The position numbers and the translations under genes are program-made. Below the pieces are notes generated by a model that was not told the DNA's origin, made no database searches, and saw only the letters and a program-made list of their open reading frames with translations. From positions 8,680,001 through 8,744,000 of the forward strand of contig NZ_CP074102.1 in assembly GCF_018310535.1 (NCBI RefSeq): a stretch of 64,000 nucleotides of DNA, read 5' to 3'. How positions within the stretch are numbered: position 1 is the first letter of the stretch; every line of letters begins with the position of its first letter. This DNA is from Streptomyces mirabilis. Lineage in GTDB: Bacteria; Actinomycetota; Actinomycetes; Streptomycetales; Streptomycetaceae. Below, in pieces: positions 15,275-24,188 of the stretch.

Positions 15275-17194
15275 TCAGCGCCGGGCTGCCACGGCTGCCG
15301 CGGCCGCGGCCAGGATGCGGTGCAGGACGGGGACCGGGATCGCCGGATTGGTGACCGCCGCGCATGCCGTGTCGCGGTCGTGCAGCAGCTCGGCAAGGAC
15401 GCGGGCCGGCAGCCGCAGATTGCGCATCGCGGTCCCGCGGACGTGGGCCGCTGGGTCGTTCAGCAGCCGCACCGCGTCGGCCGGTGACAGCCGGGTGTCC
15501 TCGGCCGCGCGGCGGCGCACCTCGGCTTCTGGGTCGCGGGCGAGACGTGCGACGTCGGCAGGCGTGGACTCCGGATCGTCCAGGGCCAGGCGGCGCATCC
15601 GCCCACTGGGGTCGCCGGCGTAGCGCAGCAGGCCCGTACGGGGGAAGTTGGGGTGGCTGCGGGGGCGGTCGGGGTGAGTGAAGCTGCCGTCCCACCAGCG
15701 CCAGACCTCCAGCAGCATCTCGGCCGGCGCGTCATCGCACGATTCGGCGAGGAACAGGCGGACCGTGCGGTCCTCGTCCCGCGCCAGACGCTCCACGACG
15801 TCCGGTGGAAGATGCCGGGCACGGGCCACGCTTCGGCGGATGAGCGGATGGGACGATACGGCGAGGCGGCGCATCGCGTCGGCGTCACCGTGCAGGCCTT
15901 CGACCCAGGGCAGAGTGCGCGACATTGACGTCGGGTCGAAGTCATAGCGCACCGCGGCACGCTGCTCCTCGTTGAGGTCGGGCCGCAGCGCCACCGCCGA
16001 GCGGATGTCGTCGTATGGGTCCTCCGCCAGGACGGCGACGCTGTGTGCACTGAGCCGCGGGTTGGCGGCCAGCGCTCGGCGTACCTCCGCGTCCCCGTCC
16101 CGGACCAGCTCCGCCTCCAGCTCGGGCGAGAGACGGCACTGTTCGAGCGCGCGCCGGGGCGCGGGCAGCGCGGCAAGGACGTCGCGAGGCATGGGGACGC
16201 CGTTGTGGTGGGCGAGCAGCGCCGCAGTACGCACCGCGTCGTCGGTGTCGGCCAGCAGTCGCGCCCGCAGCGGCGCGGCGAGGTCTTCCCACCGGGCGCA
16301 GGCTGTCGCCCGCACCCGGGGATCGGCGTCGGCCGCGAGGCTGGGGAGGTGGTGTGCGGGGAGCCCCGGGAGTTCGGCGGCCTGAGCGCGGGACGGGCCG
16401 GCGAGGACGTCGTTGTACATGTCCCCGGGGAGTTCGACGCCCCAGGCGCAGGCATGGTCGGCCCAGAGCACGCGCCGGCTCGGCGACGGTTCGGCGCGGA
16501 CCAGGCGTACCCACTGATCGGACGTGAGCTTGGGCCGGAAGGTGTCCGCGGGCCTCGAGCGCACGCGTGGATCGGGATGCGCCACTGCGGCGTCGAGTAC
16601 GGCGGGCCGGTCGCAGCCGTGCAGGAAGCCCACCTCCACATCCAGCAGCCGGATCAGCAGCTCGTCCGGCGCGGCCGGATTGGACCCGATCCCCTCCGCC
16701 CAGTGCAAAGGCCATGCCGGCCGGCCGGGCACCGCCGCCCACACCTCGGCGCGGTCGACCTCCGTCTCGTGCCCGGCGGCCGCGGCGGCCTCTTCCAGCC
16801 GCTCCGGTAGTCGGTCGAGGGCCGTCACCCGAGGCCCGTCCGCGCCGGGCACCTCCGCCAGCAGCACCTGCCCGTCGAGGGAGAGCGCCACGAACCCGGG
16901 GTCGCCGGTCAGCCCCGGCACACCGCCGTCGGCGCAGCGGACCCGGGTCCACCAGGAGTCGTTGCCGCCGATCCGATGTCCGAGGACGGCCACCAGGAAC
17001 TCGCCGTCGGCATCTGCAAGGCGGCGCCACCACGCGGCGTCGAGCGCTTCCCGGACCGCGCCGTCCGGCGCCGCGATCCCCCGCGCGATCCGCCAGCCGG
17101 CCTCCGGCGGGAACAGGCTGCCCGGGCGCATGTCCTCGACGACCGTGAGTCCGGCGCATGGGAGCAGTTCGTGGAGTTCCTCTCGGTGTTGCAC
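15275..17194 (-). CDS. HEAT/LRV-like repeat protein
   Basis: About 640 residues. From about residue 240 on it is made of tandem helical units of roughly 25-35 residues with recurring patterns such as HPDPRVRSRPAD, DADPRVRATACARWEDLA, DGDAEVRRALAANPRLS, DEDRTVRLFLAES, DPEAEVRRRAAEDTRLS and DPAAHVRGTAMRNLRLP. These resemble leucine-rich-repeat-variant or HEAT repeats used as protein-binding scaffolds. The N-terminal 230 residues are a non-repetitive domain. I chose GTG 17194 because protein-like sequence (REELHELLPCAG) begins there; ATG 17131 is the alternative. Cytoplasmic, partner unknown. Confidence 0.65.
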   Translation of the reverse strand: MQHREELHELLPCAGLTVVEDMRPGSLFPPEAGWRIARGIAAPDGAVREALDAAWWRRLADADGEFLVAVLGHRIGGNDSWWTRVRCADGGVPGLTGDPGFVALSLDGQVLLAEVPGADGPRVTALDRLPERLEEAAAAAGHETEVDRAEVWAAVPGRPAWPLHWAEGIGSNPAAPDELLIRLLDVEVGFLHGCDRPAVLDAAVAHPDPRVRSRPADTFRPKLTSDQWVRLVRAEPSPSRRVLWADHACAWGVELPGDMYNDVLAGPSRAQAAELPGLPAHHLPSLAADADPRVRATACARWEDLAAPLRARLLADTDDAVRTAALLAHHNGVPMPRDVLAALPAPRRALEQCRLSPELEAELVRDGDAEVRRALAANPRLSAHSVAVLAEDPYDDIRSAVALRPDLNEEQRAAVRYDFDPTSMSRTLPWVEGLHGDADAMRRLAVSSHPLIRRSVARARHLPPDVVERLARDEDRTVRLFLAESCDDAPAEMLLEVWRWWDGSFTHPDRPRSHPNFPRTGLLRYAGDPSGRMRRLALDDPESTPADVARLARDPEAEVRRRAAEDTRLSPADAVRLLNDPAAHVRGTAMRNLRLPARVLAELLHDRDTACAAVTNPAIPVPVLHRILAAAAAAVAARR

Positions 17195-17406
17195 GCGGTC
17201 ATGATCCCCGCCGAGTCGCGGTGGGACAAGGCCCTCAGCCCAGGCGCAGCCAGCCCTCACCCGCGTACACGTCATTGGCTGCGATGTCGTTCGGGCGCAA
17301 GTTCGGACGTGGCGACGCCTTGTAGTTGTTGATCTTCCTTTCGGTAGTATGCAAGTCGCCTCGAAATCGCTCCTGGCGCGAGTGAAACGGCCGACATTCG
17401 GTAGCC

Positions 17407-17660
17407 GTGAACGAGGTGCTGTCCCGGCTGCAGGAGTTGTTGTTCCCATCGACCCTGGTGTCGCCGTCGTCGCCGTGCATACGAACGGCGAGGCGATGCG
17501 CGTCGAGGCACGGCGCACGCCCATTGGGGCCGCCTGCCCCGACTGCTCCCACTGGACGGAACGGGTCCACAGCTCCTACCTGCGGTTTCCGGCAGATCTG
17601 CCCTCTGCCGGACGGAGAGCCGAACTCGCCTTGCGGGTCCGGCGGTTCTTCTGCGGCCCC
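17407..17660 (+). pseudogene. ISL3-family transposase N-terminal fragment
   Basis: Starts with MNEVLSRLQELLFPSTL. After a frameshift near 17460 it continues VAVVAVHTNGEAMRVEARR, ACPDCSHWTERVHSSY and ELALRVRRFFC. This is the zinc-binding N-terminus of ISL3-type transposases (CPxC, then RRFFC). The second cysteine pair and the DDE domain are missing, because the sequence changes abruptly after RRFFC at about 17660. Confidence 0.7.
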
Positions 17661-17970
17661 GCGCAGGCCGCGGGGAACGGGCCCGGCGACGGCCGCCGCG
17701 CTGCGCGGCCTGCACCTGGCGGCCGCACAGCCGGCGCCCGCCGCGATAGGCGACCACACCCACCTCAGTTCCAGCGACATCACAGCCATGCTGCACGGCA
17801 CGTTCCTGCCTCCCTGGGAGGCCGTCGAAGAACTCGTCACCGCCCTGCACGCCGAAGCCACCTCGCTGCGGCCCCTGTGGGACGCCGCACGCGCCGCCGC
17901 AGCCGGGCCACCGCCCCCACCACACGCAAGCGCCCCTCCTTCCAGCCTGCTCGCCGAGGCCTTCGGATGA
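17660..17970 (+). pseudogene. Helix-turn-helix regulator fragment fused to the ISL3 relic
   Basis: The frame reads GDHTHLSSSDITAMLHGTFL, PPWEAVEELVTALHAEATS and LRPLWDAARAA. This resembles the second half of an XRE-type helix-turn-helix domain and following linker (ISSSTISRMxxGxxFPSWEAVxxxVxA, then RPLWxxAR). It lacks a start of its own because the ISL3 remnant adjoins it. Its stop (TGA 17968-17970) overlaps the next start by four bases (ATGA), so it was once translationally coupled to the sigma-like gene behind it. Confidence 0.5.
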
Positions 17971-18470
17971 CACAACACACCTCAGTGCAGCCACGCTGCA
18001 TCACCACGTCCCGCACCCCGGCCCCACGCCCGCGCAGCGAAAGCCCGCATACACCACGGCCCCCGGCCTTGCTCACGTCCGCCCTGCATCCCGTCTTCGA
18101 GGCGTTCTGCACCCTGTACCGGGATCGCGACTTGGACTACGCGCGCGCTCATCTGCCCGAGAAGGATGCGCACCGCGTGGTGCGCTGCGCACTGGGAGAA
18201 CTGGCCGTCAGTGGCCCCACATGGTCAGCCATCCCAACCCCGTCGCCAGGGCATGGACGCTGCTGAGCGCCTATTATCCGCACCCAGCGCCCCGTCCCGC
18301 GGCCGCAAAGCGACTGCCCCACCCTGCAGTACGACGCCCTGGTACTGCACTGCCTGCTCGACTGCAGCAGCACCGCAGCCGCCGAAGTCATGGGCCAAGA
18401 CTCCAGCAAGATCCGTTACCTGGTCTGCTCGGCGCCGCCTCAGTCCCGCACCGCCGCGCGCAGATTGCGC
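17967..18470 (+). pseudogene. Sigma-factor-like regulator, frameshifted
   Basis: From ATG 17967 one frame gives HPVFEAFCTLYRDRDLDYAR and AHRVVRCALGELAV. After a shift near 18210 another gives SHPNPVARAWTLLSAYY. A third shift near 18325 gives YDALVLHCLLDCSSTAAAEV and MGQDSSKIRYLV. Together they resemble a small sigma-like protein: region-2-like helices, then a C-terminal helix-turn-helix of the type YDALVLH...TAEVMGxDPSKIRYLV. At least two indels make it a pseudogene. Confidence 0.5.
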
Positions 18471-18548
18471 CCTTCGCGCTGATCTCTCGGCCAGGGTGCG
18501 CCACCGGGGTGCGGCATGGAGACAGCTCGTTGAGCGGCCGGAGGAAGC

Positions 18549-19172
18549 TCAGCCGGCCACTGCCTCCTGCTGCGGCTCGGCCGCAGCAGGCTGCGAGACG
18601 GCCGCGGCGGTGTAGAAGACCGACGAGCCCTGCTTGGCGCGGTGAGCATGGCTCTTGGCGACCAGCCCTTCGAGGGTGGTGCGCACGACCGTGGTCTTCA
18701 CACTCCGGTCGGGGTGGGCCTGCGTGAGCGCGGTGGTGATCTCGGCAGCGGAACGCGGCTCGCTCTCCTGCTCCAGGTGACCACGGATCAGCTCGACGAG
18801 GGTCGGCTTGGCCGCTGCCGTGGACGCCTTCACGGACGAGGTTTTGGCGGCGGGCTTCTTGGATGCCGTCTTTTTCGCGCTGGTGGCGGCCGCCTTCTTC
18901 GGCTTGCTCTGCTTGGGCTCCGCGGAGGTCTGGTGAGGCACGGACGGTGCGGCTGCCGGGGCTGCCTCCGCGGCGGGACTTGCAGTGCCGAGTGCCTGCT
19001 GCATGTTCACCAGCACGGTGTGGTCGTGCTGCAGGGCACGCAACTGCTCCTGCAGGGCTTCGATCTCCACACCGATACGTTCCTGCTCCTTGGTATTGCG
19101 CTCAAGATCGCCCGTCACCTGGGCGACGTACTGTGAGGTCAGTTCTGTGGAGTGGGTCTGGCTTTCAGGCAT
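18549..19172 (-). CDS. Coiled-coil, lysine/alanine-rich winged-helix protein
   Basis: 207 residues in three parts. Residues about 15-60 form a coiled coil (DLERNTKEQERIGVEIEALQ). Residues about 80-135 are a Lys/Ala/Ser-rich basic linker (PKKAAATSAKKTASKKPAAK) like histone H1 or bacterial nucleoid proteins. Residues about 138-195 form a small winged-helix domain (LVELIRGHLEQESEPRSAAE, TTVVRTTLEGLVAKSHAHR). This suggests a dimeric or oligomeric DNA-binding protein, possibly nucleoid-associated or regulatory. I chose ATG 19172 because the sequence upstream is not protein-like. Exact function unknown. Confidence 0.65.
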   Translation of the reverse strand: MPESQTHSTELTSQYVAQVTGDLERNTKEQERIGVEIEALQEQLRALQHDHTVLVNMQQALGTASPAAEAAPAAAPSVPHQTSAEPKQSKPKKAAATSAKKTASKKPAAKTSSVKASTAAAKPTLVELIRGHLEQESEPRSAAEITTALTQAHPDRSVKTTVVRTTLEGLVAKSHAHRAKQGSSVFYTAAAVSQPAAAEPQQEAVAG

Positions 19173-19427
19173 GACATGGGCCTTTCTGCAGTCCGCGGGC
19201 ACGGCGGTGAAAGCAGGAGCCATGTGCGCGAACGGATGGAAGTGGGTGATCCCGTCTGAGATGACCGGATCACCTGCAGGACACAACTGCCGCAGCATGC
19301 GGCAGTTTAGAGATAGTACGCACGAGGGCAACCGGATGTTCCTGTCGCGTGATACCTCCACTCTCCCGTGCAGGGTGAGCAGCCGGCAGACGCGGGGCAT
19401 GTGATGCAGTTGCTGACCGTTGTGCTG

Positions 19428-19661
19428 TCACTGCTGAGCCGCCGCGCGGCCCACTCTGACCTGGAGAGACAGGCGCCAGGCGACTTCGTCGGTATCCCGG
19501 CAGTAGTGCCAGGCAGCCAGCGAGCGCGAAGCCACCAGCCGGTCCAGAAGTTCCTCGGCCTGGTGGGGTGAATGGCCGCACAGACGTGCGAGCGCCTCCA
19601 TGTCGGCGCTGCCGGCCGTGCCCGATGTGTAGGTGGCCAGGACCACTGCGGTCAGTTGCAC
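19428..19661 (-). CDS. Small helix-turn-helix-like protein
   Basis: 77 residues starting at a GTG. The central part EALARLCGHSPHQAEELLDR resembles a winged-helix recognition unit, followed by LVASRSLAAWHYCRDTDEVA, a possible wing. No partner domain is visible. It could be a complete small regulator or the tail of a longer one. No ribosome binding site is convincing. Confidence 0.4.
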   Translation of the reverse strand: MQLTAVVLATYTSGTAGSADMEALARLCGHSPHQAEELLDRLVASRSLAAWHYCRDTDEVAWRLSLQVRVGRAAAQQ

Positions 19662-19817
19662 GGCCGGGGCCTACCTGCTCGGCAGAACCAGCGGGACGGG
19701 GCGCAGAGCTCACTGGGCGGCGCGGGCTCGCACACGACGTCCTGGTCTCTGAGCGAAGACTGCGGCATCACCCCAAGACAGCGACCAGCAAGACGACACA
19801 GGCTGTGCTCTGCCAGG

Positions 19818-19919
19818 CCCATCGGCGACGAAGAAGCTCGCCTCGCCTACGTGGCCGTCACCCGCACGCGCCGGCGCCTCGATCGTGGAGAACTCTCCTG
19901 GATCAACCAGGCATCCTGA
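19818..19919 (+). pseudogene. UvrD/Rep-type helicase C-terminal scrap
   Basis: Reads PIGDEEARLAYVAVTRTRRR and LDRGELSWINQAS then stop. EExRLxYVAxTRxRxxL is motif VI of UvrD/Rep superfamily-1 helicases, which normally lies near the C-terminus. Only about 34 codons survive and the upstream frame is unrelated. Confidence 0.6.
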
Positions 19920-20195
19920 TGGCTGTGGTGAGCCCGGTGCCTTTACGCGGGATCCCGGCTATCTGAAGGAGTGAGTCCCCTCCGTTACGCGCCCGCCGGG
20001 TGGGAAGCGGGCCCAGTCAAATGCTGACCCCATGAACCTCGCCAGGCCGAAGCGCCGCGCCGACGCAGTCGTCCGTGCAGGGAGCAGCAGGGCCTGGCTG
20101 CGGCCGGATCCGGGACGCGGTGGGTTTCGTAACGCGCCCGATTCATCGGTTGTCCGACCGATCCGGTATGCCGCTGGACGGGCCATCGTGGCGGC

Positions 20196-20978
20196 ATGAC
20201 TGAAACCCCCCACCACGAACCTGCGGAGCAGACCGACGCCACCCGCAGATCCATCCTCGCCACCCTGGGTGGAGCAGCCCTCGGCGTGGCCGCTCTCGGA
20301 ATCCCGGCTTCGCGAGCCGCAGCCGCAGACCCAGGCGACACACCCCAGACTGGCGCCGGACTGGCCGCTGCCTGTGTCCTGACGCCCGAGCAGACCGAAG
20401 GCCCCTACTATCTGGACCTCGAGACGGTCCGCAAGAACATCACCGAAGGCAAGGCGGGCGTCCCACTCACTCTCCGTGTGACGGTCGTTGACATCGCGAC
20501 CTGCTTCCCGTTGCCCAACACGGCGGTCGATATCTGGCAGTGCGACGCGCTCGGTGTCTACTCCGGCTACGCCGCGGGCGGCTCAACACCGGACACGACA
20601 TTCCTGCGAGGCGTGCAGCTGACCGACTCCGCCGGCGTCGCGGAGTTCACTACCGTCTATCCCGGCTGGTACGTCGGCCGCGCACTCCACATCCACCTCA
20701 AAACCCATGCCGGCGGGACCGTGTCCAACGGGACCTACCACGGAGGCCACGTCTCCCACACGGGCCAGCTCTATTTCCCCGAGACGTACAACACCAAGAT
20801 CGCCGCGTTGACCCCCTACCGGAACAACACGGCCACCCGCACTCTCAACGCAAGGGACGGTATATACCGCAATGGCGGATCCTCGACCCTGCTCAGCATC
20901 ACCCTGGCCGGCAGCGACCTCGGCAAGGGAGTAGTCGGCACCGTCGTACTCGGTGTCAATCCCGCCGCAACACCCTGA
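20196..20978 (+). CDS. Tat-exported intradiol ring-cleavage dioxygenase-like protein
   Basis: 260 residues. The N-terminus has a twin-arginine signal (TRRSILATLGGAALGVAALG, cleavage after about ASRAAAA). The mature part has the intradiol dioxygenase/protocatechuate dioxygenase-like fold: CVLTPEQTEGPYYLD, VDIWQCDALGVYSGY, TVYPGWYVGRALHIHLKTH, HTGQLYFPETYN. Likely Fe(III) ligands are Tyr in the YPGWY region and the His pair in ALHIH and HTGQLYFPE. Such exported dioxygenases may cleave catechols outside the membrane. It precedes the LuxR-type gene by about 70 bases in the same direction. Confidence 0.88.
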   Translation: MTETPHHEPAEQTDATRRSILATLGGAALGVAALGIPASRAAAADPGDTPQTGAGLAAACVLTPEQTEGPYYLDLETVRKNITEGKAGVPLTLRVTVVDIATCFPLPNTAVDIWQCDALGVYSGYAAGGSTPDTTFLRGVQLTDSAGVAEFTTVYPGWYVGRALHIHLKTHAGGTVSNGTYHGGHVSHTGQLYFPETYNTKIAALTPYRNNTATRTLNARDGIYRNGGSSTLLSITLAGSDLGKGVVGTVVLGVNPAATP

Positions 20979-21051
20979 CGCACCCTCTCGGGCGGCCGAG
21001 CCGATGAGACTGGAAGGTTTTGCCCAGGAAGCTCGCGGCCAGGAATCGGGG

Positions 21052-23526
21052 ATGACCTGGCACAGGACATGCGAGTTATGCGGAGCGGCGCTGACCGCCG
21101 GACCACACGGCGGTCGGCCAGCTCGGTATTGCTCCAATGCGTGCCGACAACGGGCGTTCAGGAGACGCTCGATACACAAAGGCTCCGGAGGGAAACGACC
21201 AACTTCACCGGATGCCTCCCCTCCGGCTTCGGGTCGCGGGCTGCCGCAAGCGCTCGACTCCTTCGTGGGGCGACGCCAGGAACTCTCCGTCCTGCGCACC
21301 CTGCTGAGGACATCGCGCTTGCTCACGCTGACCGGAGCCGGAGGCGTCGGCAAGACGCGGCTGGCGCTGGAGTTCGCCAAAGGGCTGCCTGGGCGCTACG
21401 CGCGGGTTGACCTGATCGAACTCGACTCGCTGCACGACGACGCTCCGCTCGCGCAGTCCGTGGCCACCGCGCTGGGCGTGGGCGAGCGAGCGGAGCGATC
21501 CGGCACCGACGCCCTGGTCCGTGCGATCGGCAACACCTCCCGGCTTGTCATCCTGGACAACTGCGAACATCTGGCAGAGCCGTGCGCTCAGCTGGCCGCG
21601 ACCCTGCTGAGTCACTGCCCCCGGTTGCGAATCCTGGCCACCAGTCGGGAGGCGCTGCGGGTTCCCGGAGAGACCGTGTTCCGGGTCGGCGAGCTGTCTC
21701 TGCCGCCGACCAGCACCGGTGACGACCCTGCCGCCCTCCTGCGCTCGGACGCCGTCCGCTTGTTCGTCGAACGCGCCGCCAGTCGTGCGCCCGGCTTCAC
21801 CCTCCGGCGTAGCAACGCTGCGACCGTTGCCGAGATATGTCGTCGGTTGGACGGTCTGACGCTCGGCATCGAACTCGCGGCGCACCGCGTCGGCACGCTC
21901 CCACTGGGCGACATCCTCGCCGGACTGGACAACCGGCTGTTCCAGCTGTCGCTTCTGACCGACGGAAGCCGGACCGGTCCCCGTCGTCACAACGGACTGA
22001 CCGCCGCGATCGGCTGGAGCCATCGGCTGCTCGAGCCGACGGAACAGGCGGTTTTCCGGCGCCTCGCGGTGCTCGTCGGAGGATTCGACACGGGCGCCGC
22101 CGAGGCAGTCTGCGCCGGCGGCGGCGTCGCCCCACGCCAAATTATCGGCATCTTGTGCGGACTTGAGGCCAAGTCGCTGATCGTACGGCTGCCGGGCAGC
22201 GCACACCCCGCGCGCTTCCGGCAGCTGAACGCCGTTCGCGCCTGCGCCATGGAGCGTCTGATCGTGTCGGGCGAGCTGGACGCCGTACGGCGGCGGTCCC
22301 TCGACTGGCTGGACAGCCTCGCGGAACTCACCGGTGGCGAGGTGTTCGCCGACCAGGCCGGTGGGCCGCTCACCGGCGAACGGGACAATCTCGCAGCGGC
22401 CCTGGCCAGCGCCAACGGCAGCGATGGCCCCTTGAGCGACCGGCTGGCCCTGGAACTGGCCCGCGTGTACTACCAGCAGGAACAGCCTTCGGCCGCCCGC
22501 TCGCTACTGGACGGACTTCTGCGGCTGCCTGCCGGGCCTGGCCTCGGCGGCGCGGTAGCGGCACTCGCCGCCCGTGTCGCCTGCCAGCAGACCGACCTGG
22601 CCGCAGCGCTACGCCTTGGTGAGCAGGCGGTACGCCAGGAACGCACGCGTGACCACCCCGCTGGTCTCGCCAATGCACTGGACGCGCGGGCGGCAGCACG
22701 GCTGTGCCGTGGTGAATTCGCCGCCGCCGTCGCGGACCTGCGCTACTGCCTGCGTGTCGTCTCCGCGCTCGGCCGACGGGAGGACACAGCATGGTGCACC
22801 CACCACCTGGCTTGGGCCCTGCTTCAGGCGGGCGAGGAGGCCGAGGCCGACTTGCTCATGGCTCGCTGTCTTCCGGTGCTCAGGGCGCAGGCGCACTGGA
22901 GCCGGGCTGCCGCCGCCCTACACACCGCCGGCGCCGTACGGCTGTCCCTGGGCCGTCTGGACAACGCCGAGGCACTGTTCGGCGAGGTGCTCCGGATCGT
23001 CCCCGAAGCAAGCTTCCACGCGCTGTATCCGGTCGAGGGCCTGGCCCTCGTGGCCGCCGAGAGCGGTGACTTGCGGCGAGCCCTGCGTTTGTACGAGGCG
23101 AGCGCGCAGGCACGCCGTCGGCTGGACACCGAGCCGGAGGACCCGTGGCGCCGACGGGTGGAACTGACCGCGGCTCGTGCGCGAGCAGGGCTGTCGGCCG
23201 CTGCGCAGGACGCTGCTGTCAGCGGCGGCCGGCGACTGCGGGGAGACCGGCTCGTCGCATACGCCCTGCGGAGAGGGAGCGGCTACCCTAGCTCGGCCTC
23301 TGACGCCACGGCGATCGTCGTGGACCAGTTCCCGCTCACGGGCCGGGAGTTCACGGTCGCCGAGCTCGTCGCCGAGGGACTGACCAACCGCCAGATCGCT
23401 GCACGGTTAGGTCTTTCAGAGCGTACTGTCGCCACCCACCTGGACAAGGTCCGCGACAAACTGGGCCTGCGCTCACGCACCCGGATCGCTCTGTGGGTGG
23501 CCGCACGAACCAGGGACAATTCCTGA
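21052..23526 (+). CDS. LuxR-family regulator with NB-ARC ATPase and N-terminal zinc-ribbon-like segment
   Basis: About 824 residues. Residues 5-40 contain CELCGAAL, then ARYCSNACRQRAFRRR, a CxxC...CxxxC cluster like FCS/zinc-ribbon sequences. Next comes an NB-ARC/STAND ATPase: Walker A GAGGVGKTRLALEFA, Walker B RLVILDNCEHLAEP, and a sensor segment ILATSREALRVPGE. A helical, TPR-like middle is rich in Ala and Leu. The C-terminus is a LuxR helix-turn-helix with LTGREFTVAELVAEGLTNRQ, ARLGLSERTVATHLDKVRDK. A large ATP-dependent activator. I prefer ATG 21052; ATG 21004 is possible. It probably regulates the dioxygenase gene upstream or distant genes. Confidence 0.88.
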   Translation: MTWHRTCELCGAALTAGPHGGRPARYCSNACRQRAFRRRSIHKGSGGKRPTSPDASPPASGRGLPQALDSFVGRRQELSVLRTLLRTSRLLTLTGAGGVGKTRLALEFAKGLPGRYARVDLIELDSLHDDAPLAQSVATALGVGERAERSGTDALVRAIGNTSRLVILDNCEHLAEPCAQLAATLLSHCPRLRILATSREALRVPGETVFRVGELSLPPTSTGDDPAALLRSDAVRLFVERAASRAPGFTLRRSNAATVAEICRRLDGLTLGIELAAHRVGTLPLGDILAGLDNRLFQLSLLTDGSRTGPRRHNGLTAAIGWSHRLLEPTEQAVFRRLAVLVGGFDTGAAEAVCAGGGVAPRQIIGILCGLEAKSLIVRLPGSAHPARFRQLNAVRACAMERLIVSGELDAVRRRSLDWLDSLAELTGGEVFADQAGGPLTGERDNLAAALASANGSDGPLSDRLALELARVYYQQEQPSAARSLLDGLLRLPAGPGLGGAVAALAARVACQQTDLAAALRLGEQAVRQERTRDHPAGLANALDARAAARLCRGEFAAAVADLRYCLRVVSALGRREDTAWCTHHLAWALLQAGEEAEADLLMARCLPVLRAQAHWSRAAAALHTAGAVRLSLGRLDNAEALFGEVLRIVPEASFHALYPVEGLALVAAESGDLRRALRLYEASAQARRRLDTEPEDPWRRRVELTAARARAGLSAAAQDAAVSGGRRLRGDRLVAYALRRGSGYPSSASDATAIVVDQFPLTGREFTVAELVAEGLTNRQIAARLGLSERTVATHLDKVRDKLGLRSRTRIALWVAARTRDNS

Positions 23527-23798
23527 CGACGCAGGGCCCCATTAATTACCCAACAAGTGCGCGTATCGGACCCGAGTCCCTACCTCGGCAAGACGGGTCC
23601 TTCTCGGACGAGGCCGCGCTCAGGCATTGAGCTGGACTCCCGCGAGGCAGGTCGTCTGGAACGGAGATTCCGCTCACCTCATGAGGGATGCATTCGTCCT
23701 CGACGCGGCAGTTGCGGAAGATCTGTCCGTTTCCGTGCGGGCGACTGGCGTGCTCGACGCGGGTGCGGACCTGGCAGTGGAAAGTGTTGCGCGGTGCT

Positions 23799-24179
23799 CT
23801 GGCCGCCACCGTGACCGGTGGCAACCGCAACGACGTCACCCAGCGCCTGCCCCTGATCCACGCCGTACCGCCCATCCGCGGCAAGCGCGGACGATCCCGT
23901 CAGCGCCCCGACGTCCTCTACGCCGACCGCGGTTACGACCACAACATCTACCGCCGCCAGGTCCGTGAGCTGGGCATCCGCCCGCTCATCGCCCGGCGCG
24001 GCACCGAGCACGGAAGCGGCCTGGGCAAGAACCGCTGGGTCGTCGAAGCGGCCTTCGCACTTCTGCGCTGGTTCCGCCGACTGCGTATCCGCTGGGAAGT
24101 CCGCGCCGACATCCACCAGGCCTTCCTCACCCTCGGCTGCGCAATCATCTGCTGGAGGCGCCTCAAAAAGCAGTGCTGA
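23799..24179 (+). pseudogene. IS5-family transposase C-terminal fragment
   Basis: The readable part begins ALAATVTGGNRNDVTQ and continues DVLYADRGYDHNIYRRQVRE, RRGTEHGSGLGKNRWVVEAA, FALLRWFRRLRIRWE. It holds the second aspartate (ADRGYD) and the catalytic glutamate region (VVEAAFALL) of IS5/IS4-like transposases. The N-terminal half with the first aspartate is absent, and the upstream 270 bp (23527-23798) is unrelated sequence without a clear gene. Not functional. Confidence 0.75.
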
Positions 24180-24188
24180 TCTGAGCCC

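Noticed and set aside
14010-15695. A single 561-residue protein on the minus strand
   Set aside because: Only the part from 14606 downward resembles a known family. The upper part overlaps the membrane-protein frame and the repeat-protein gene in other frames and looks random.
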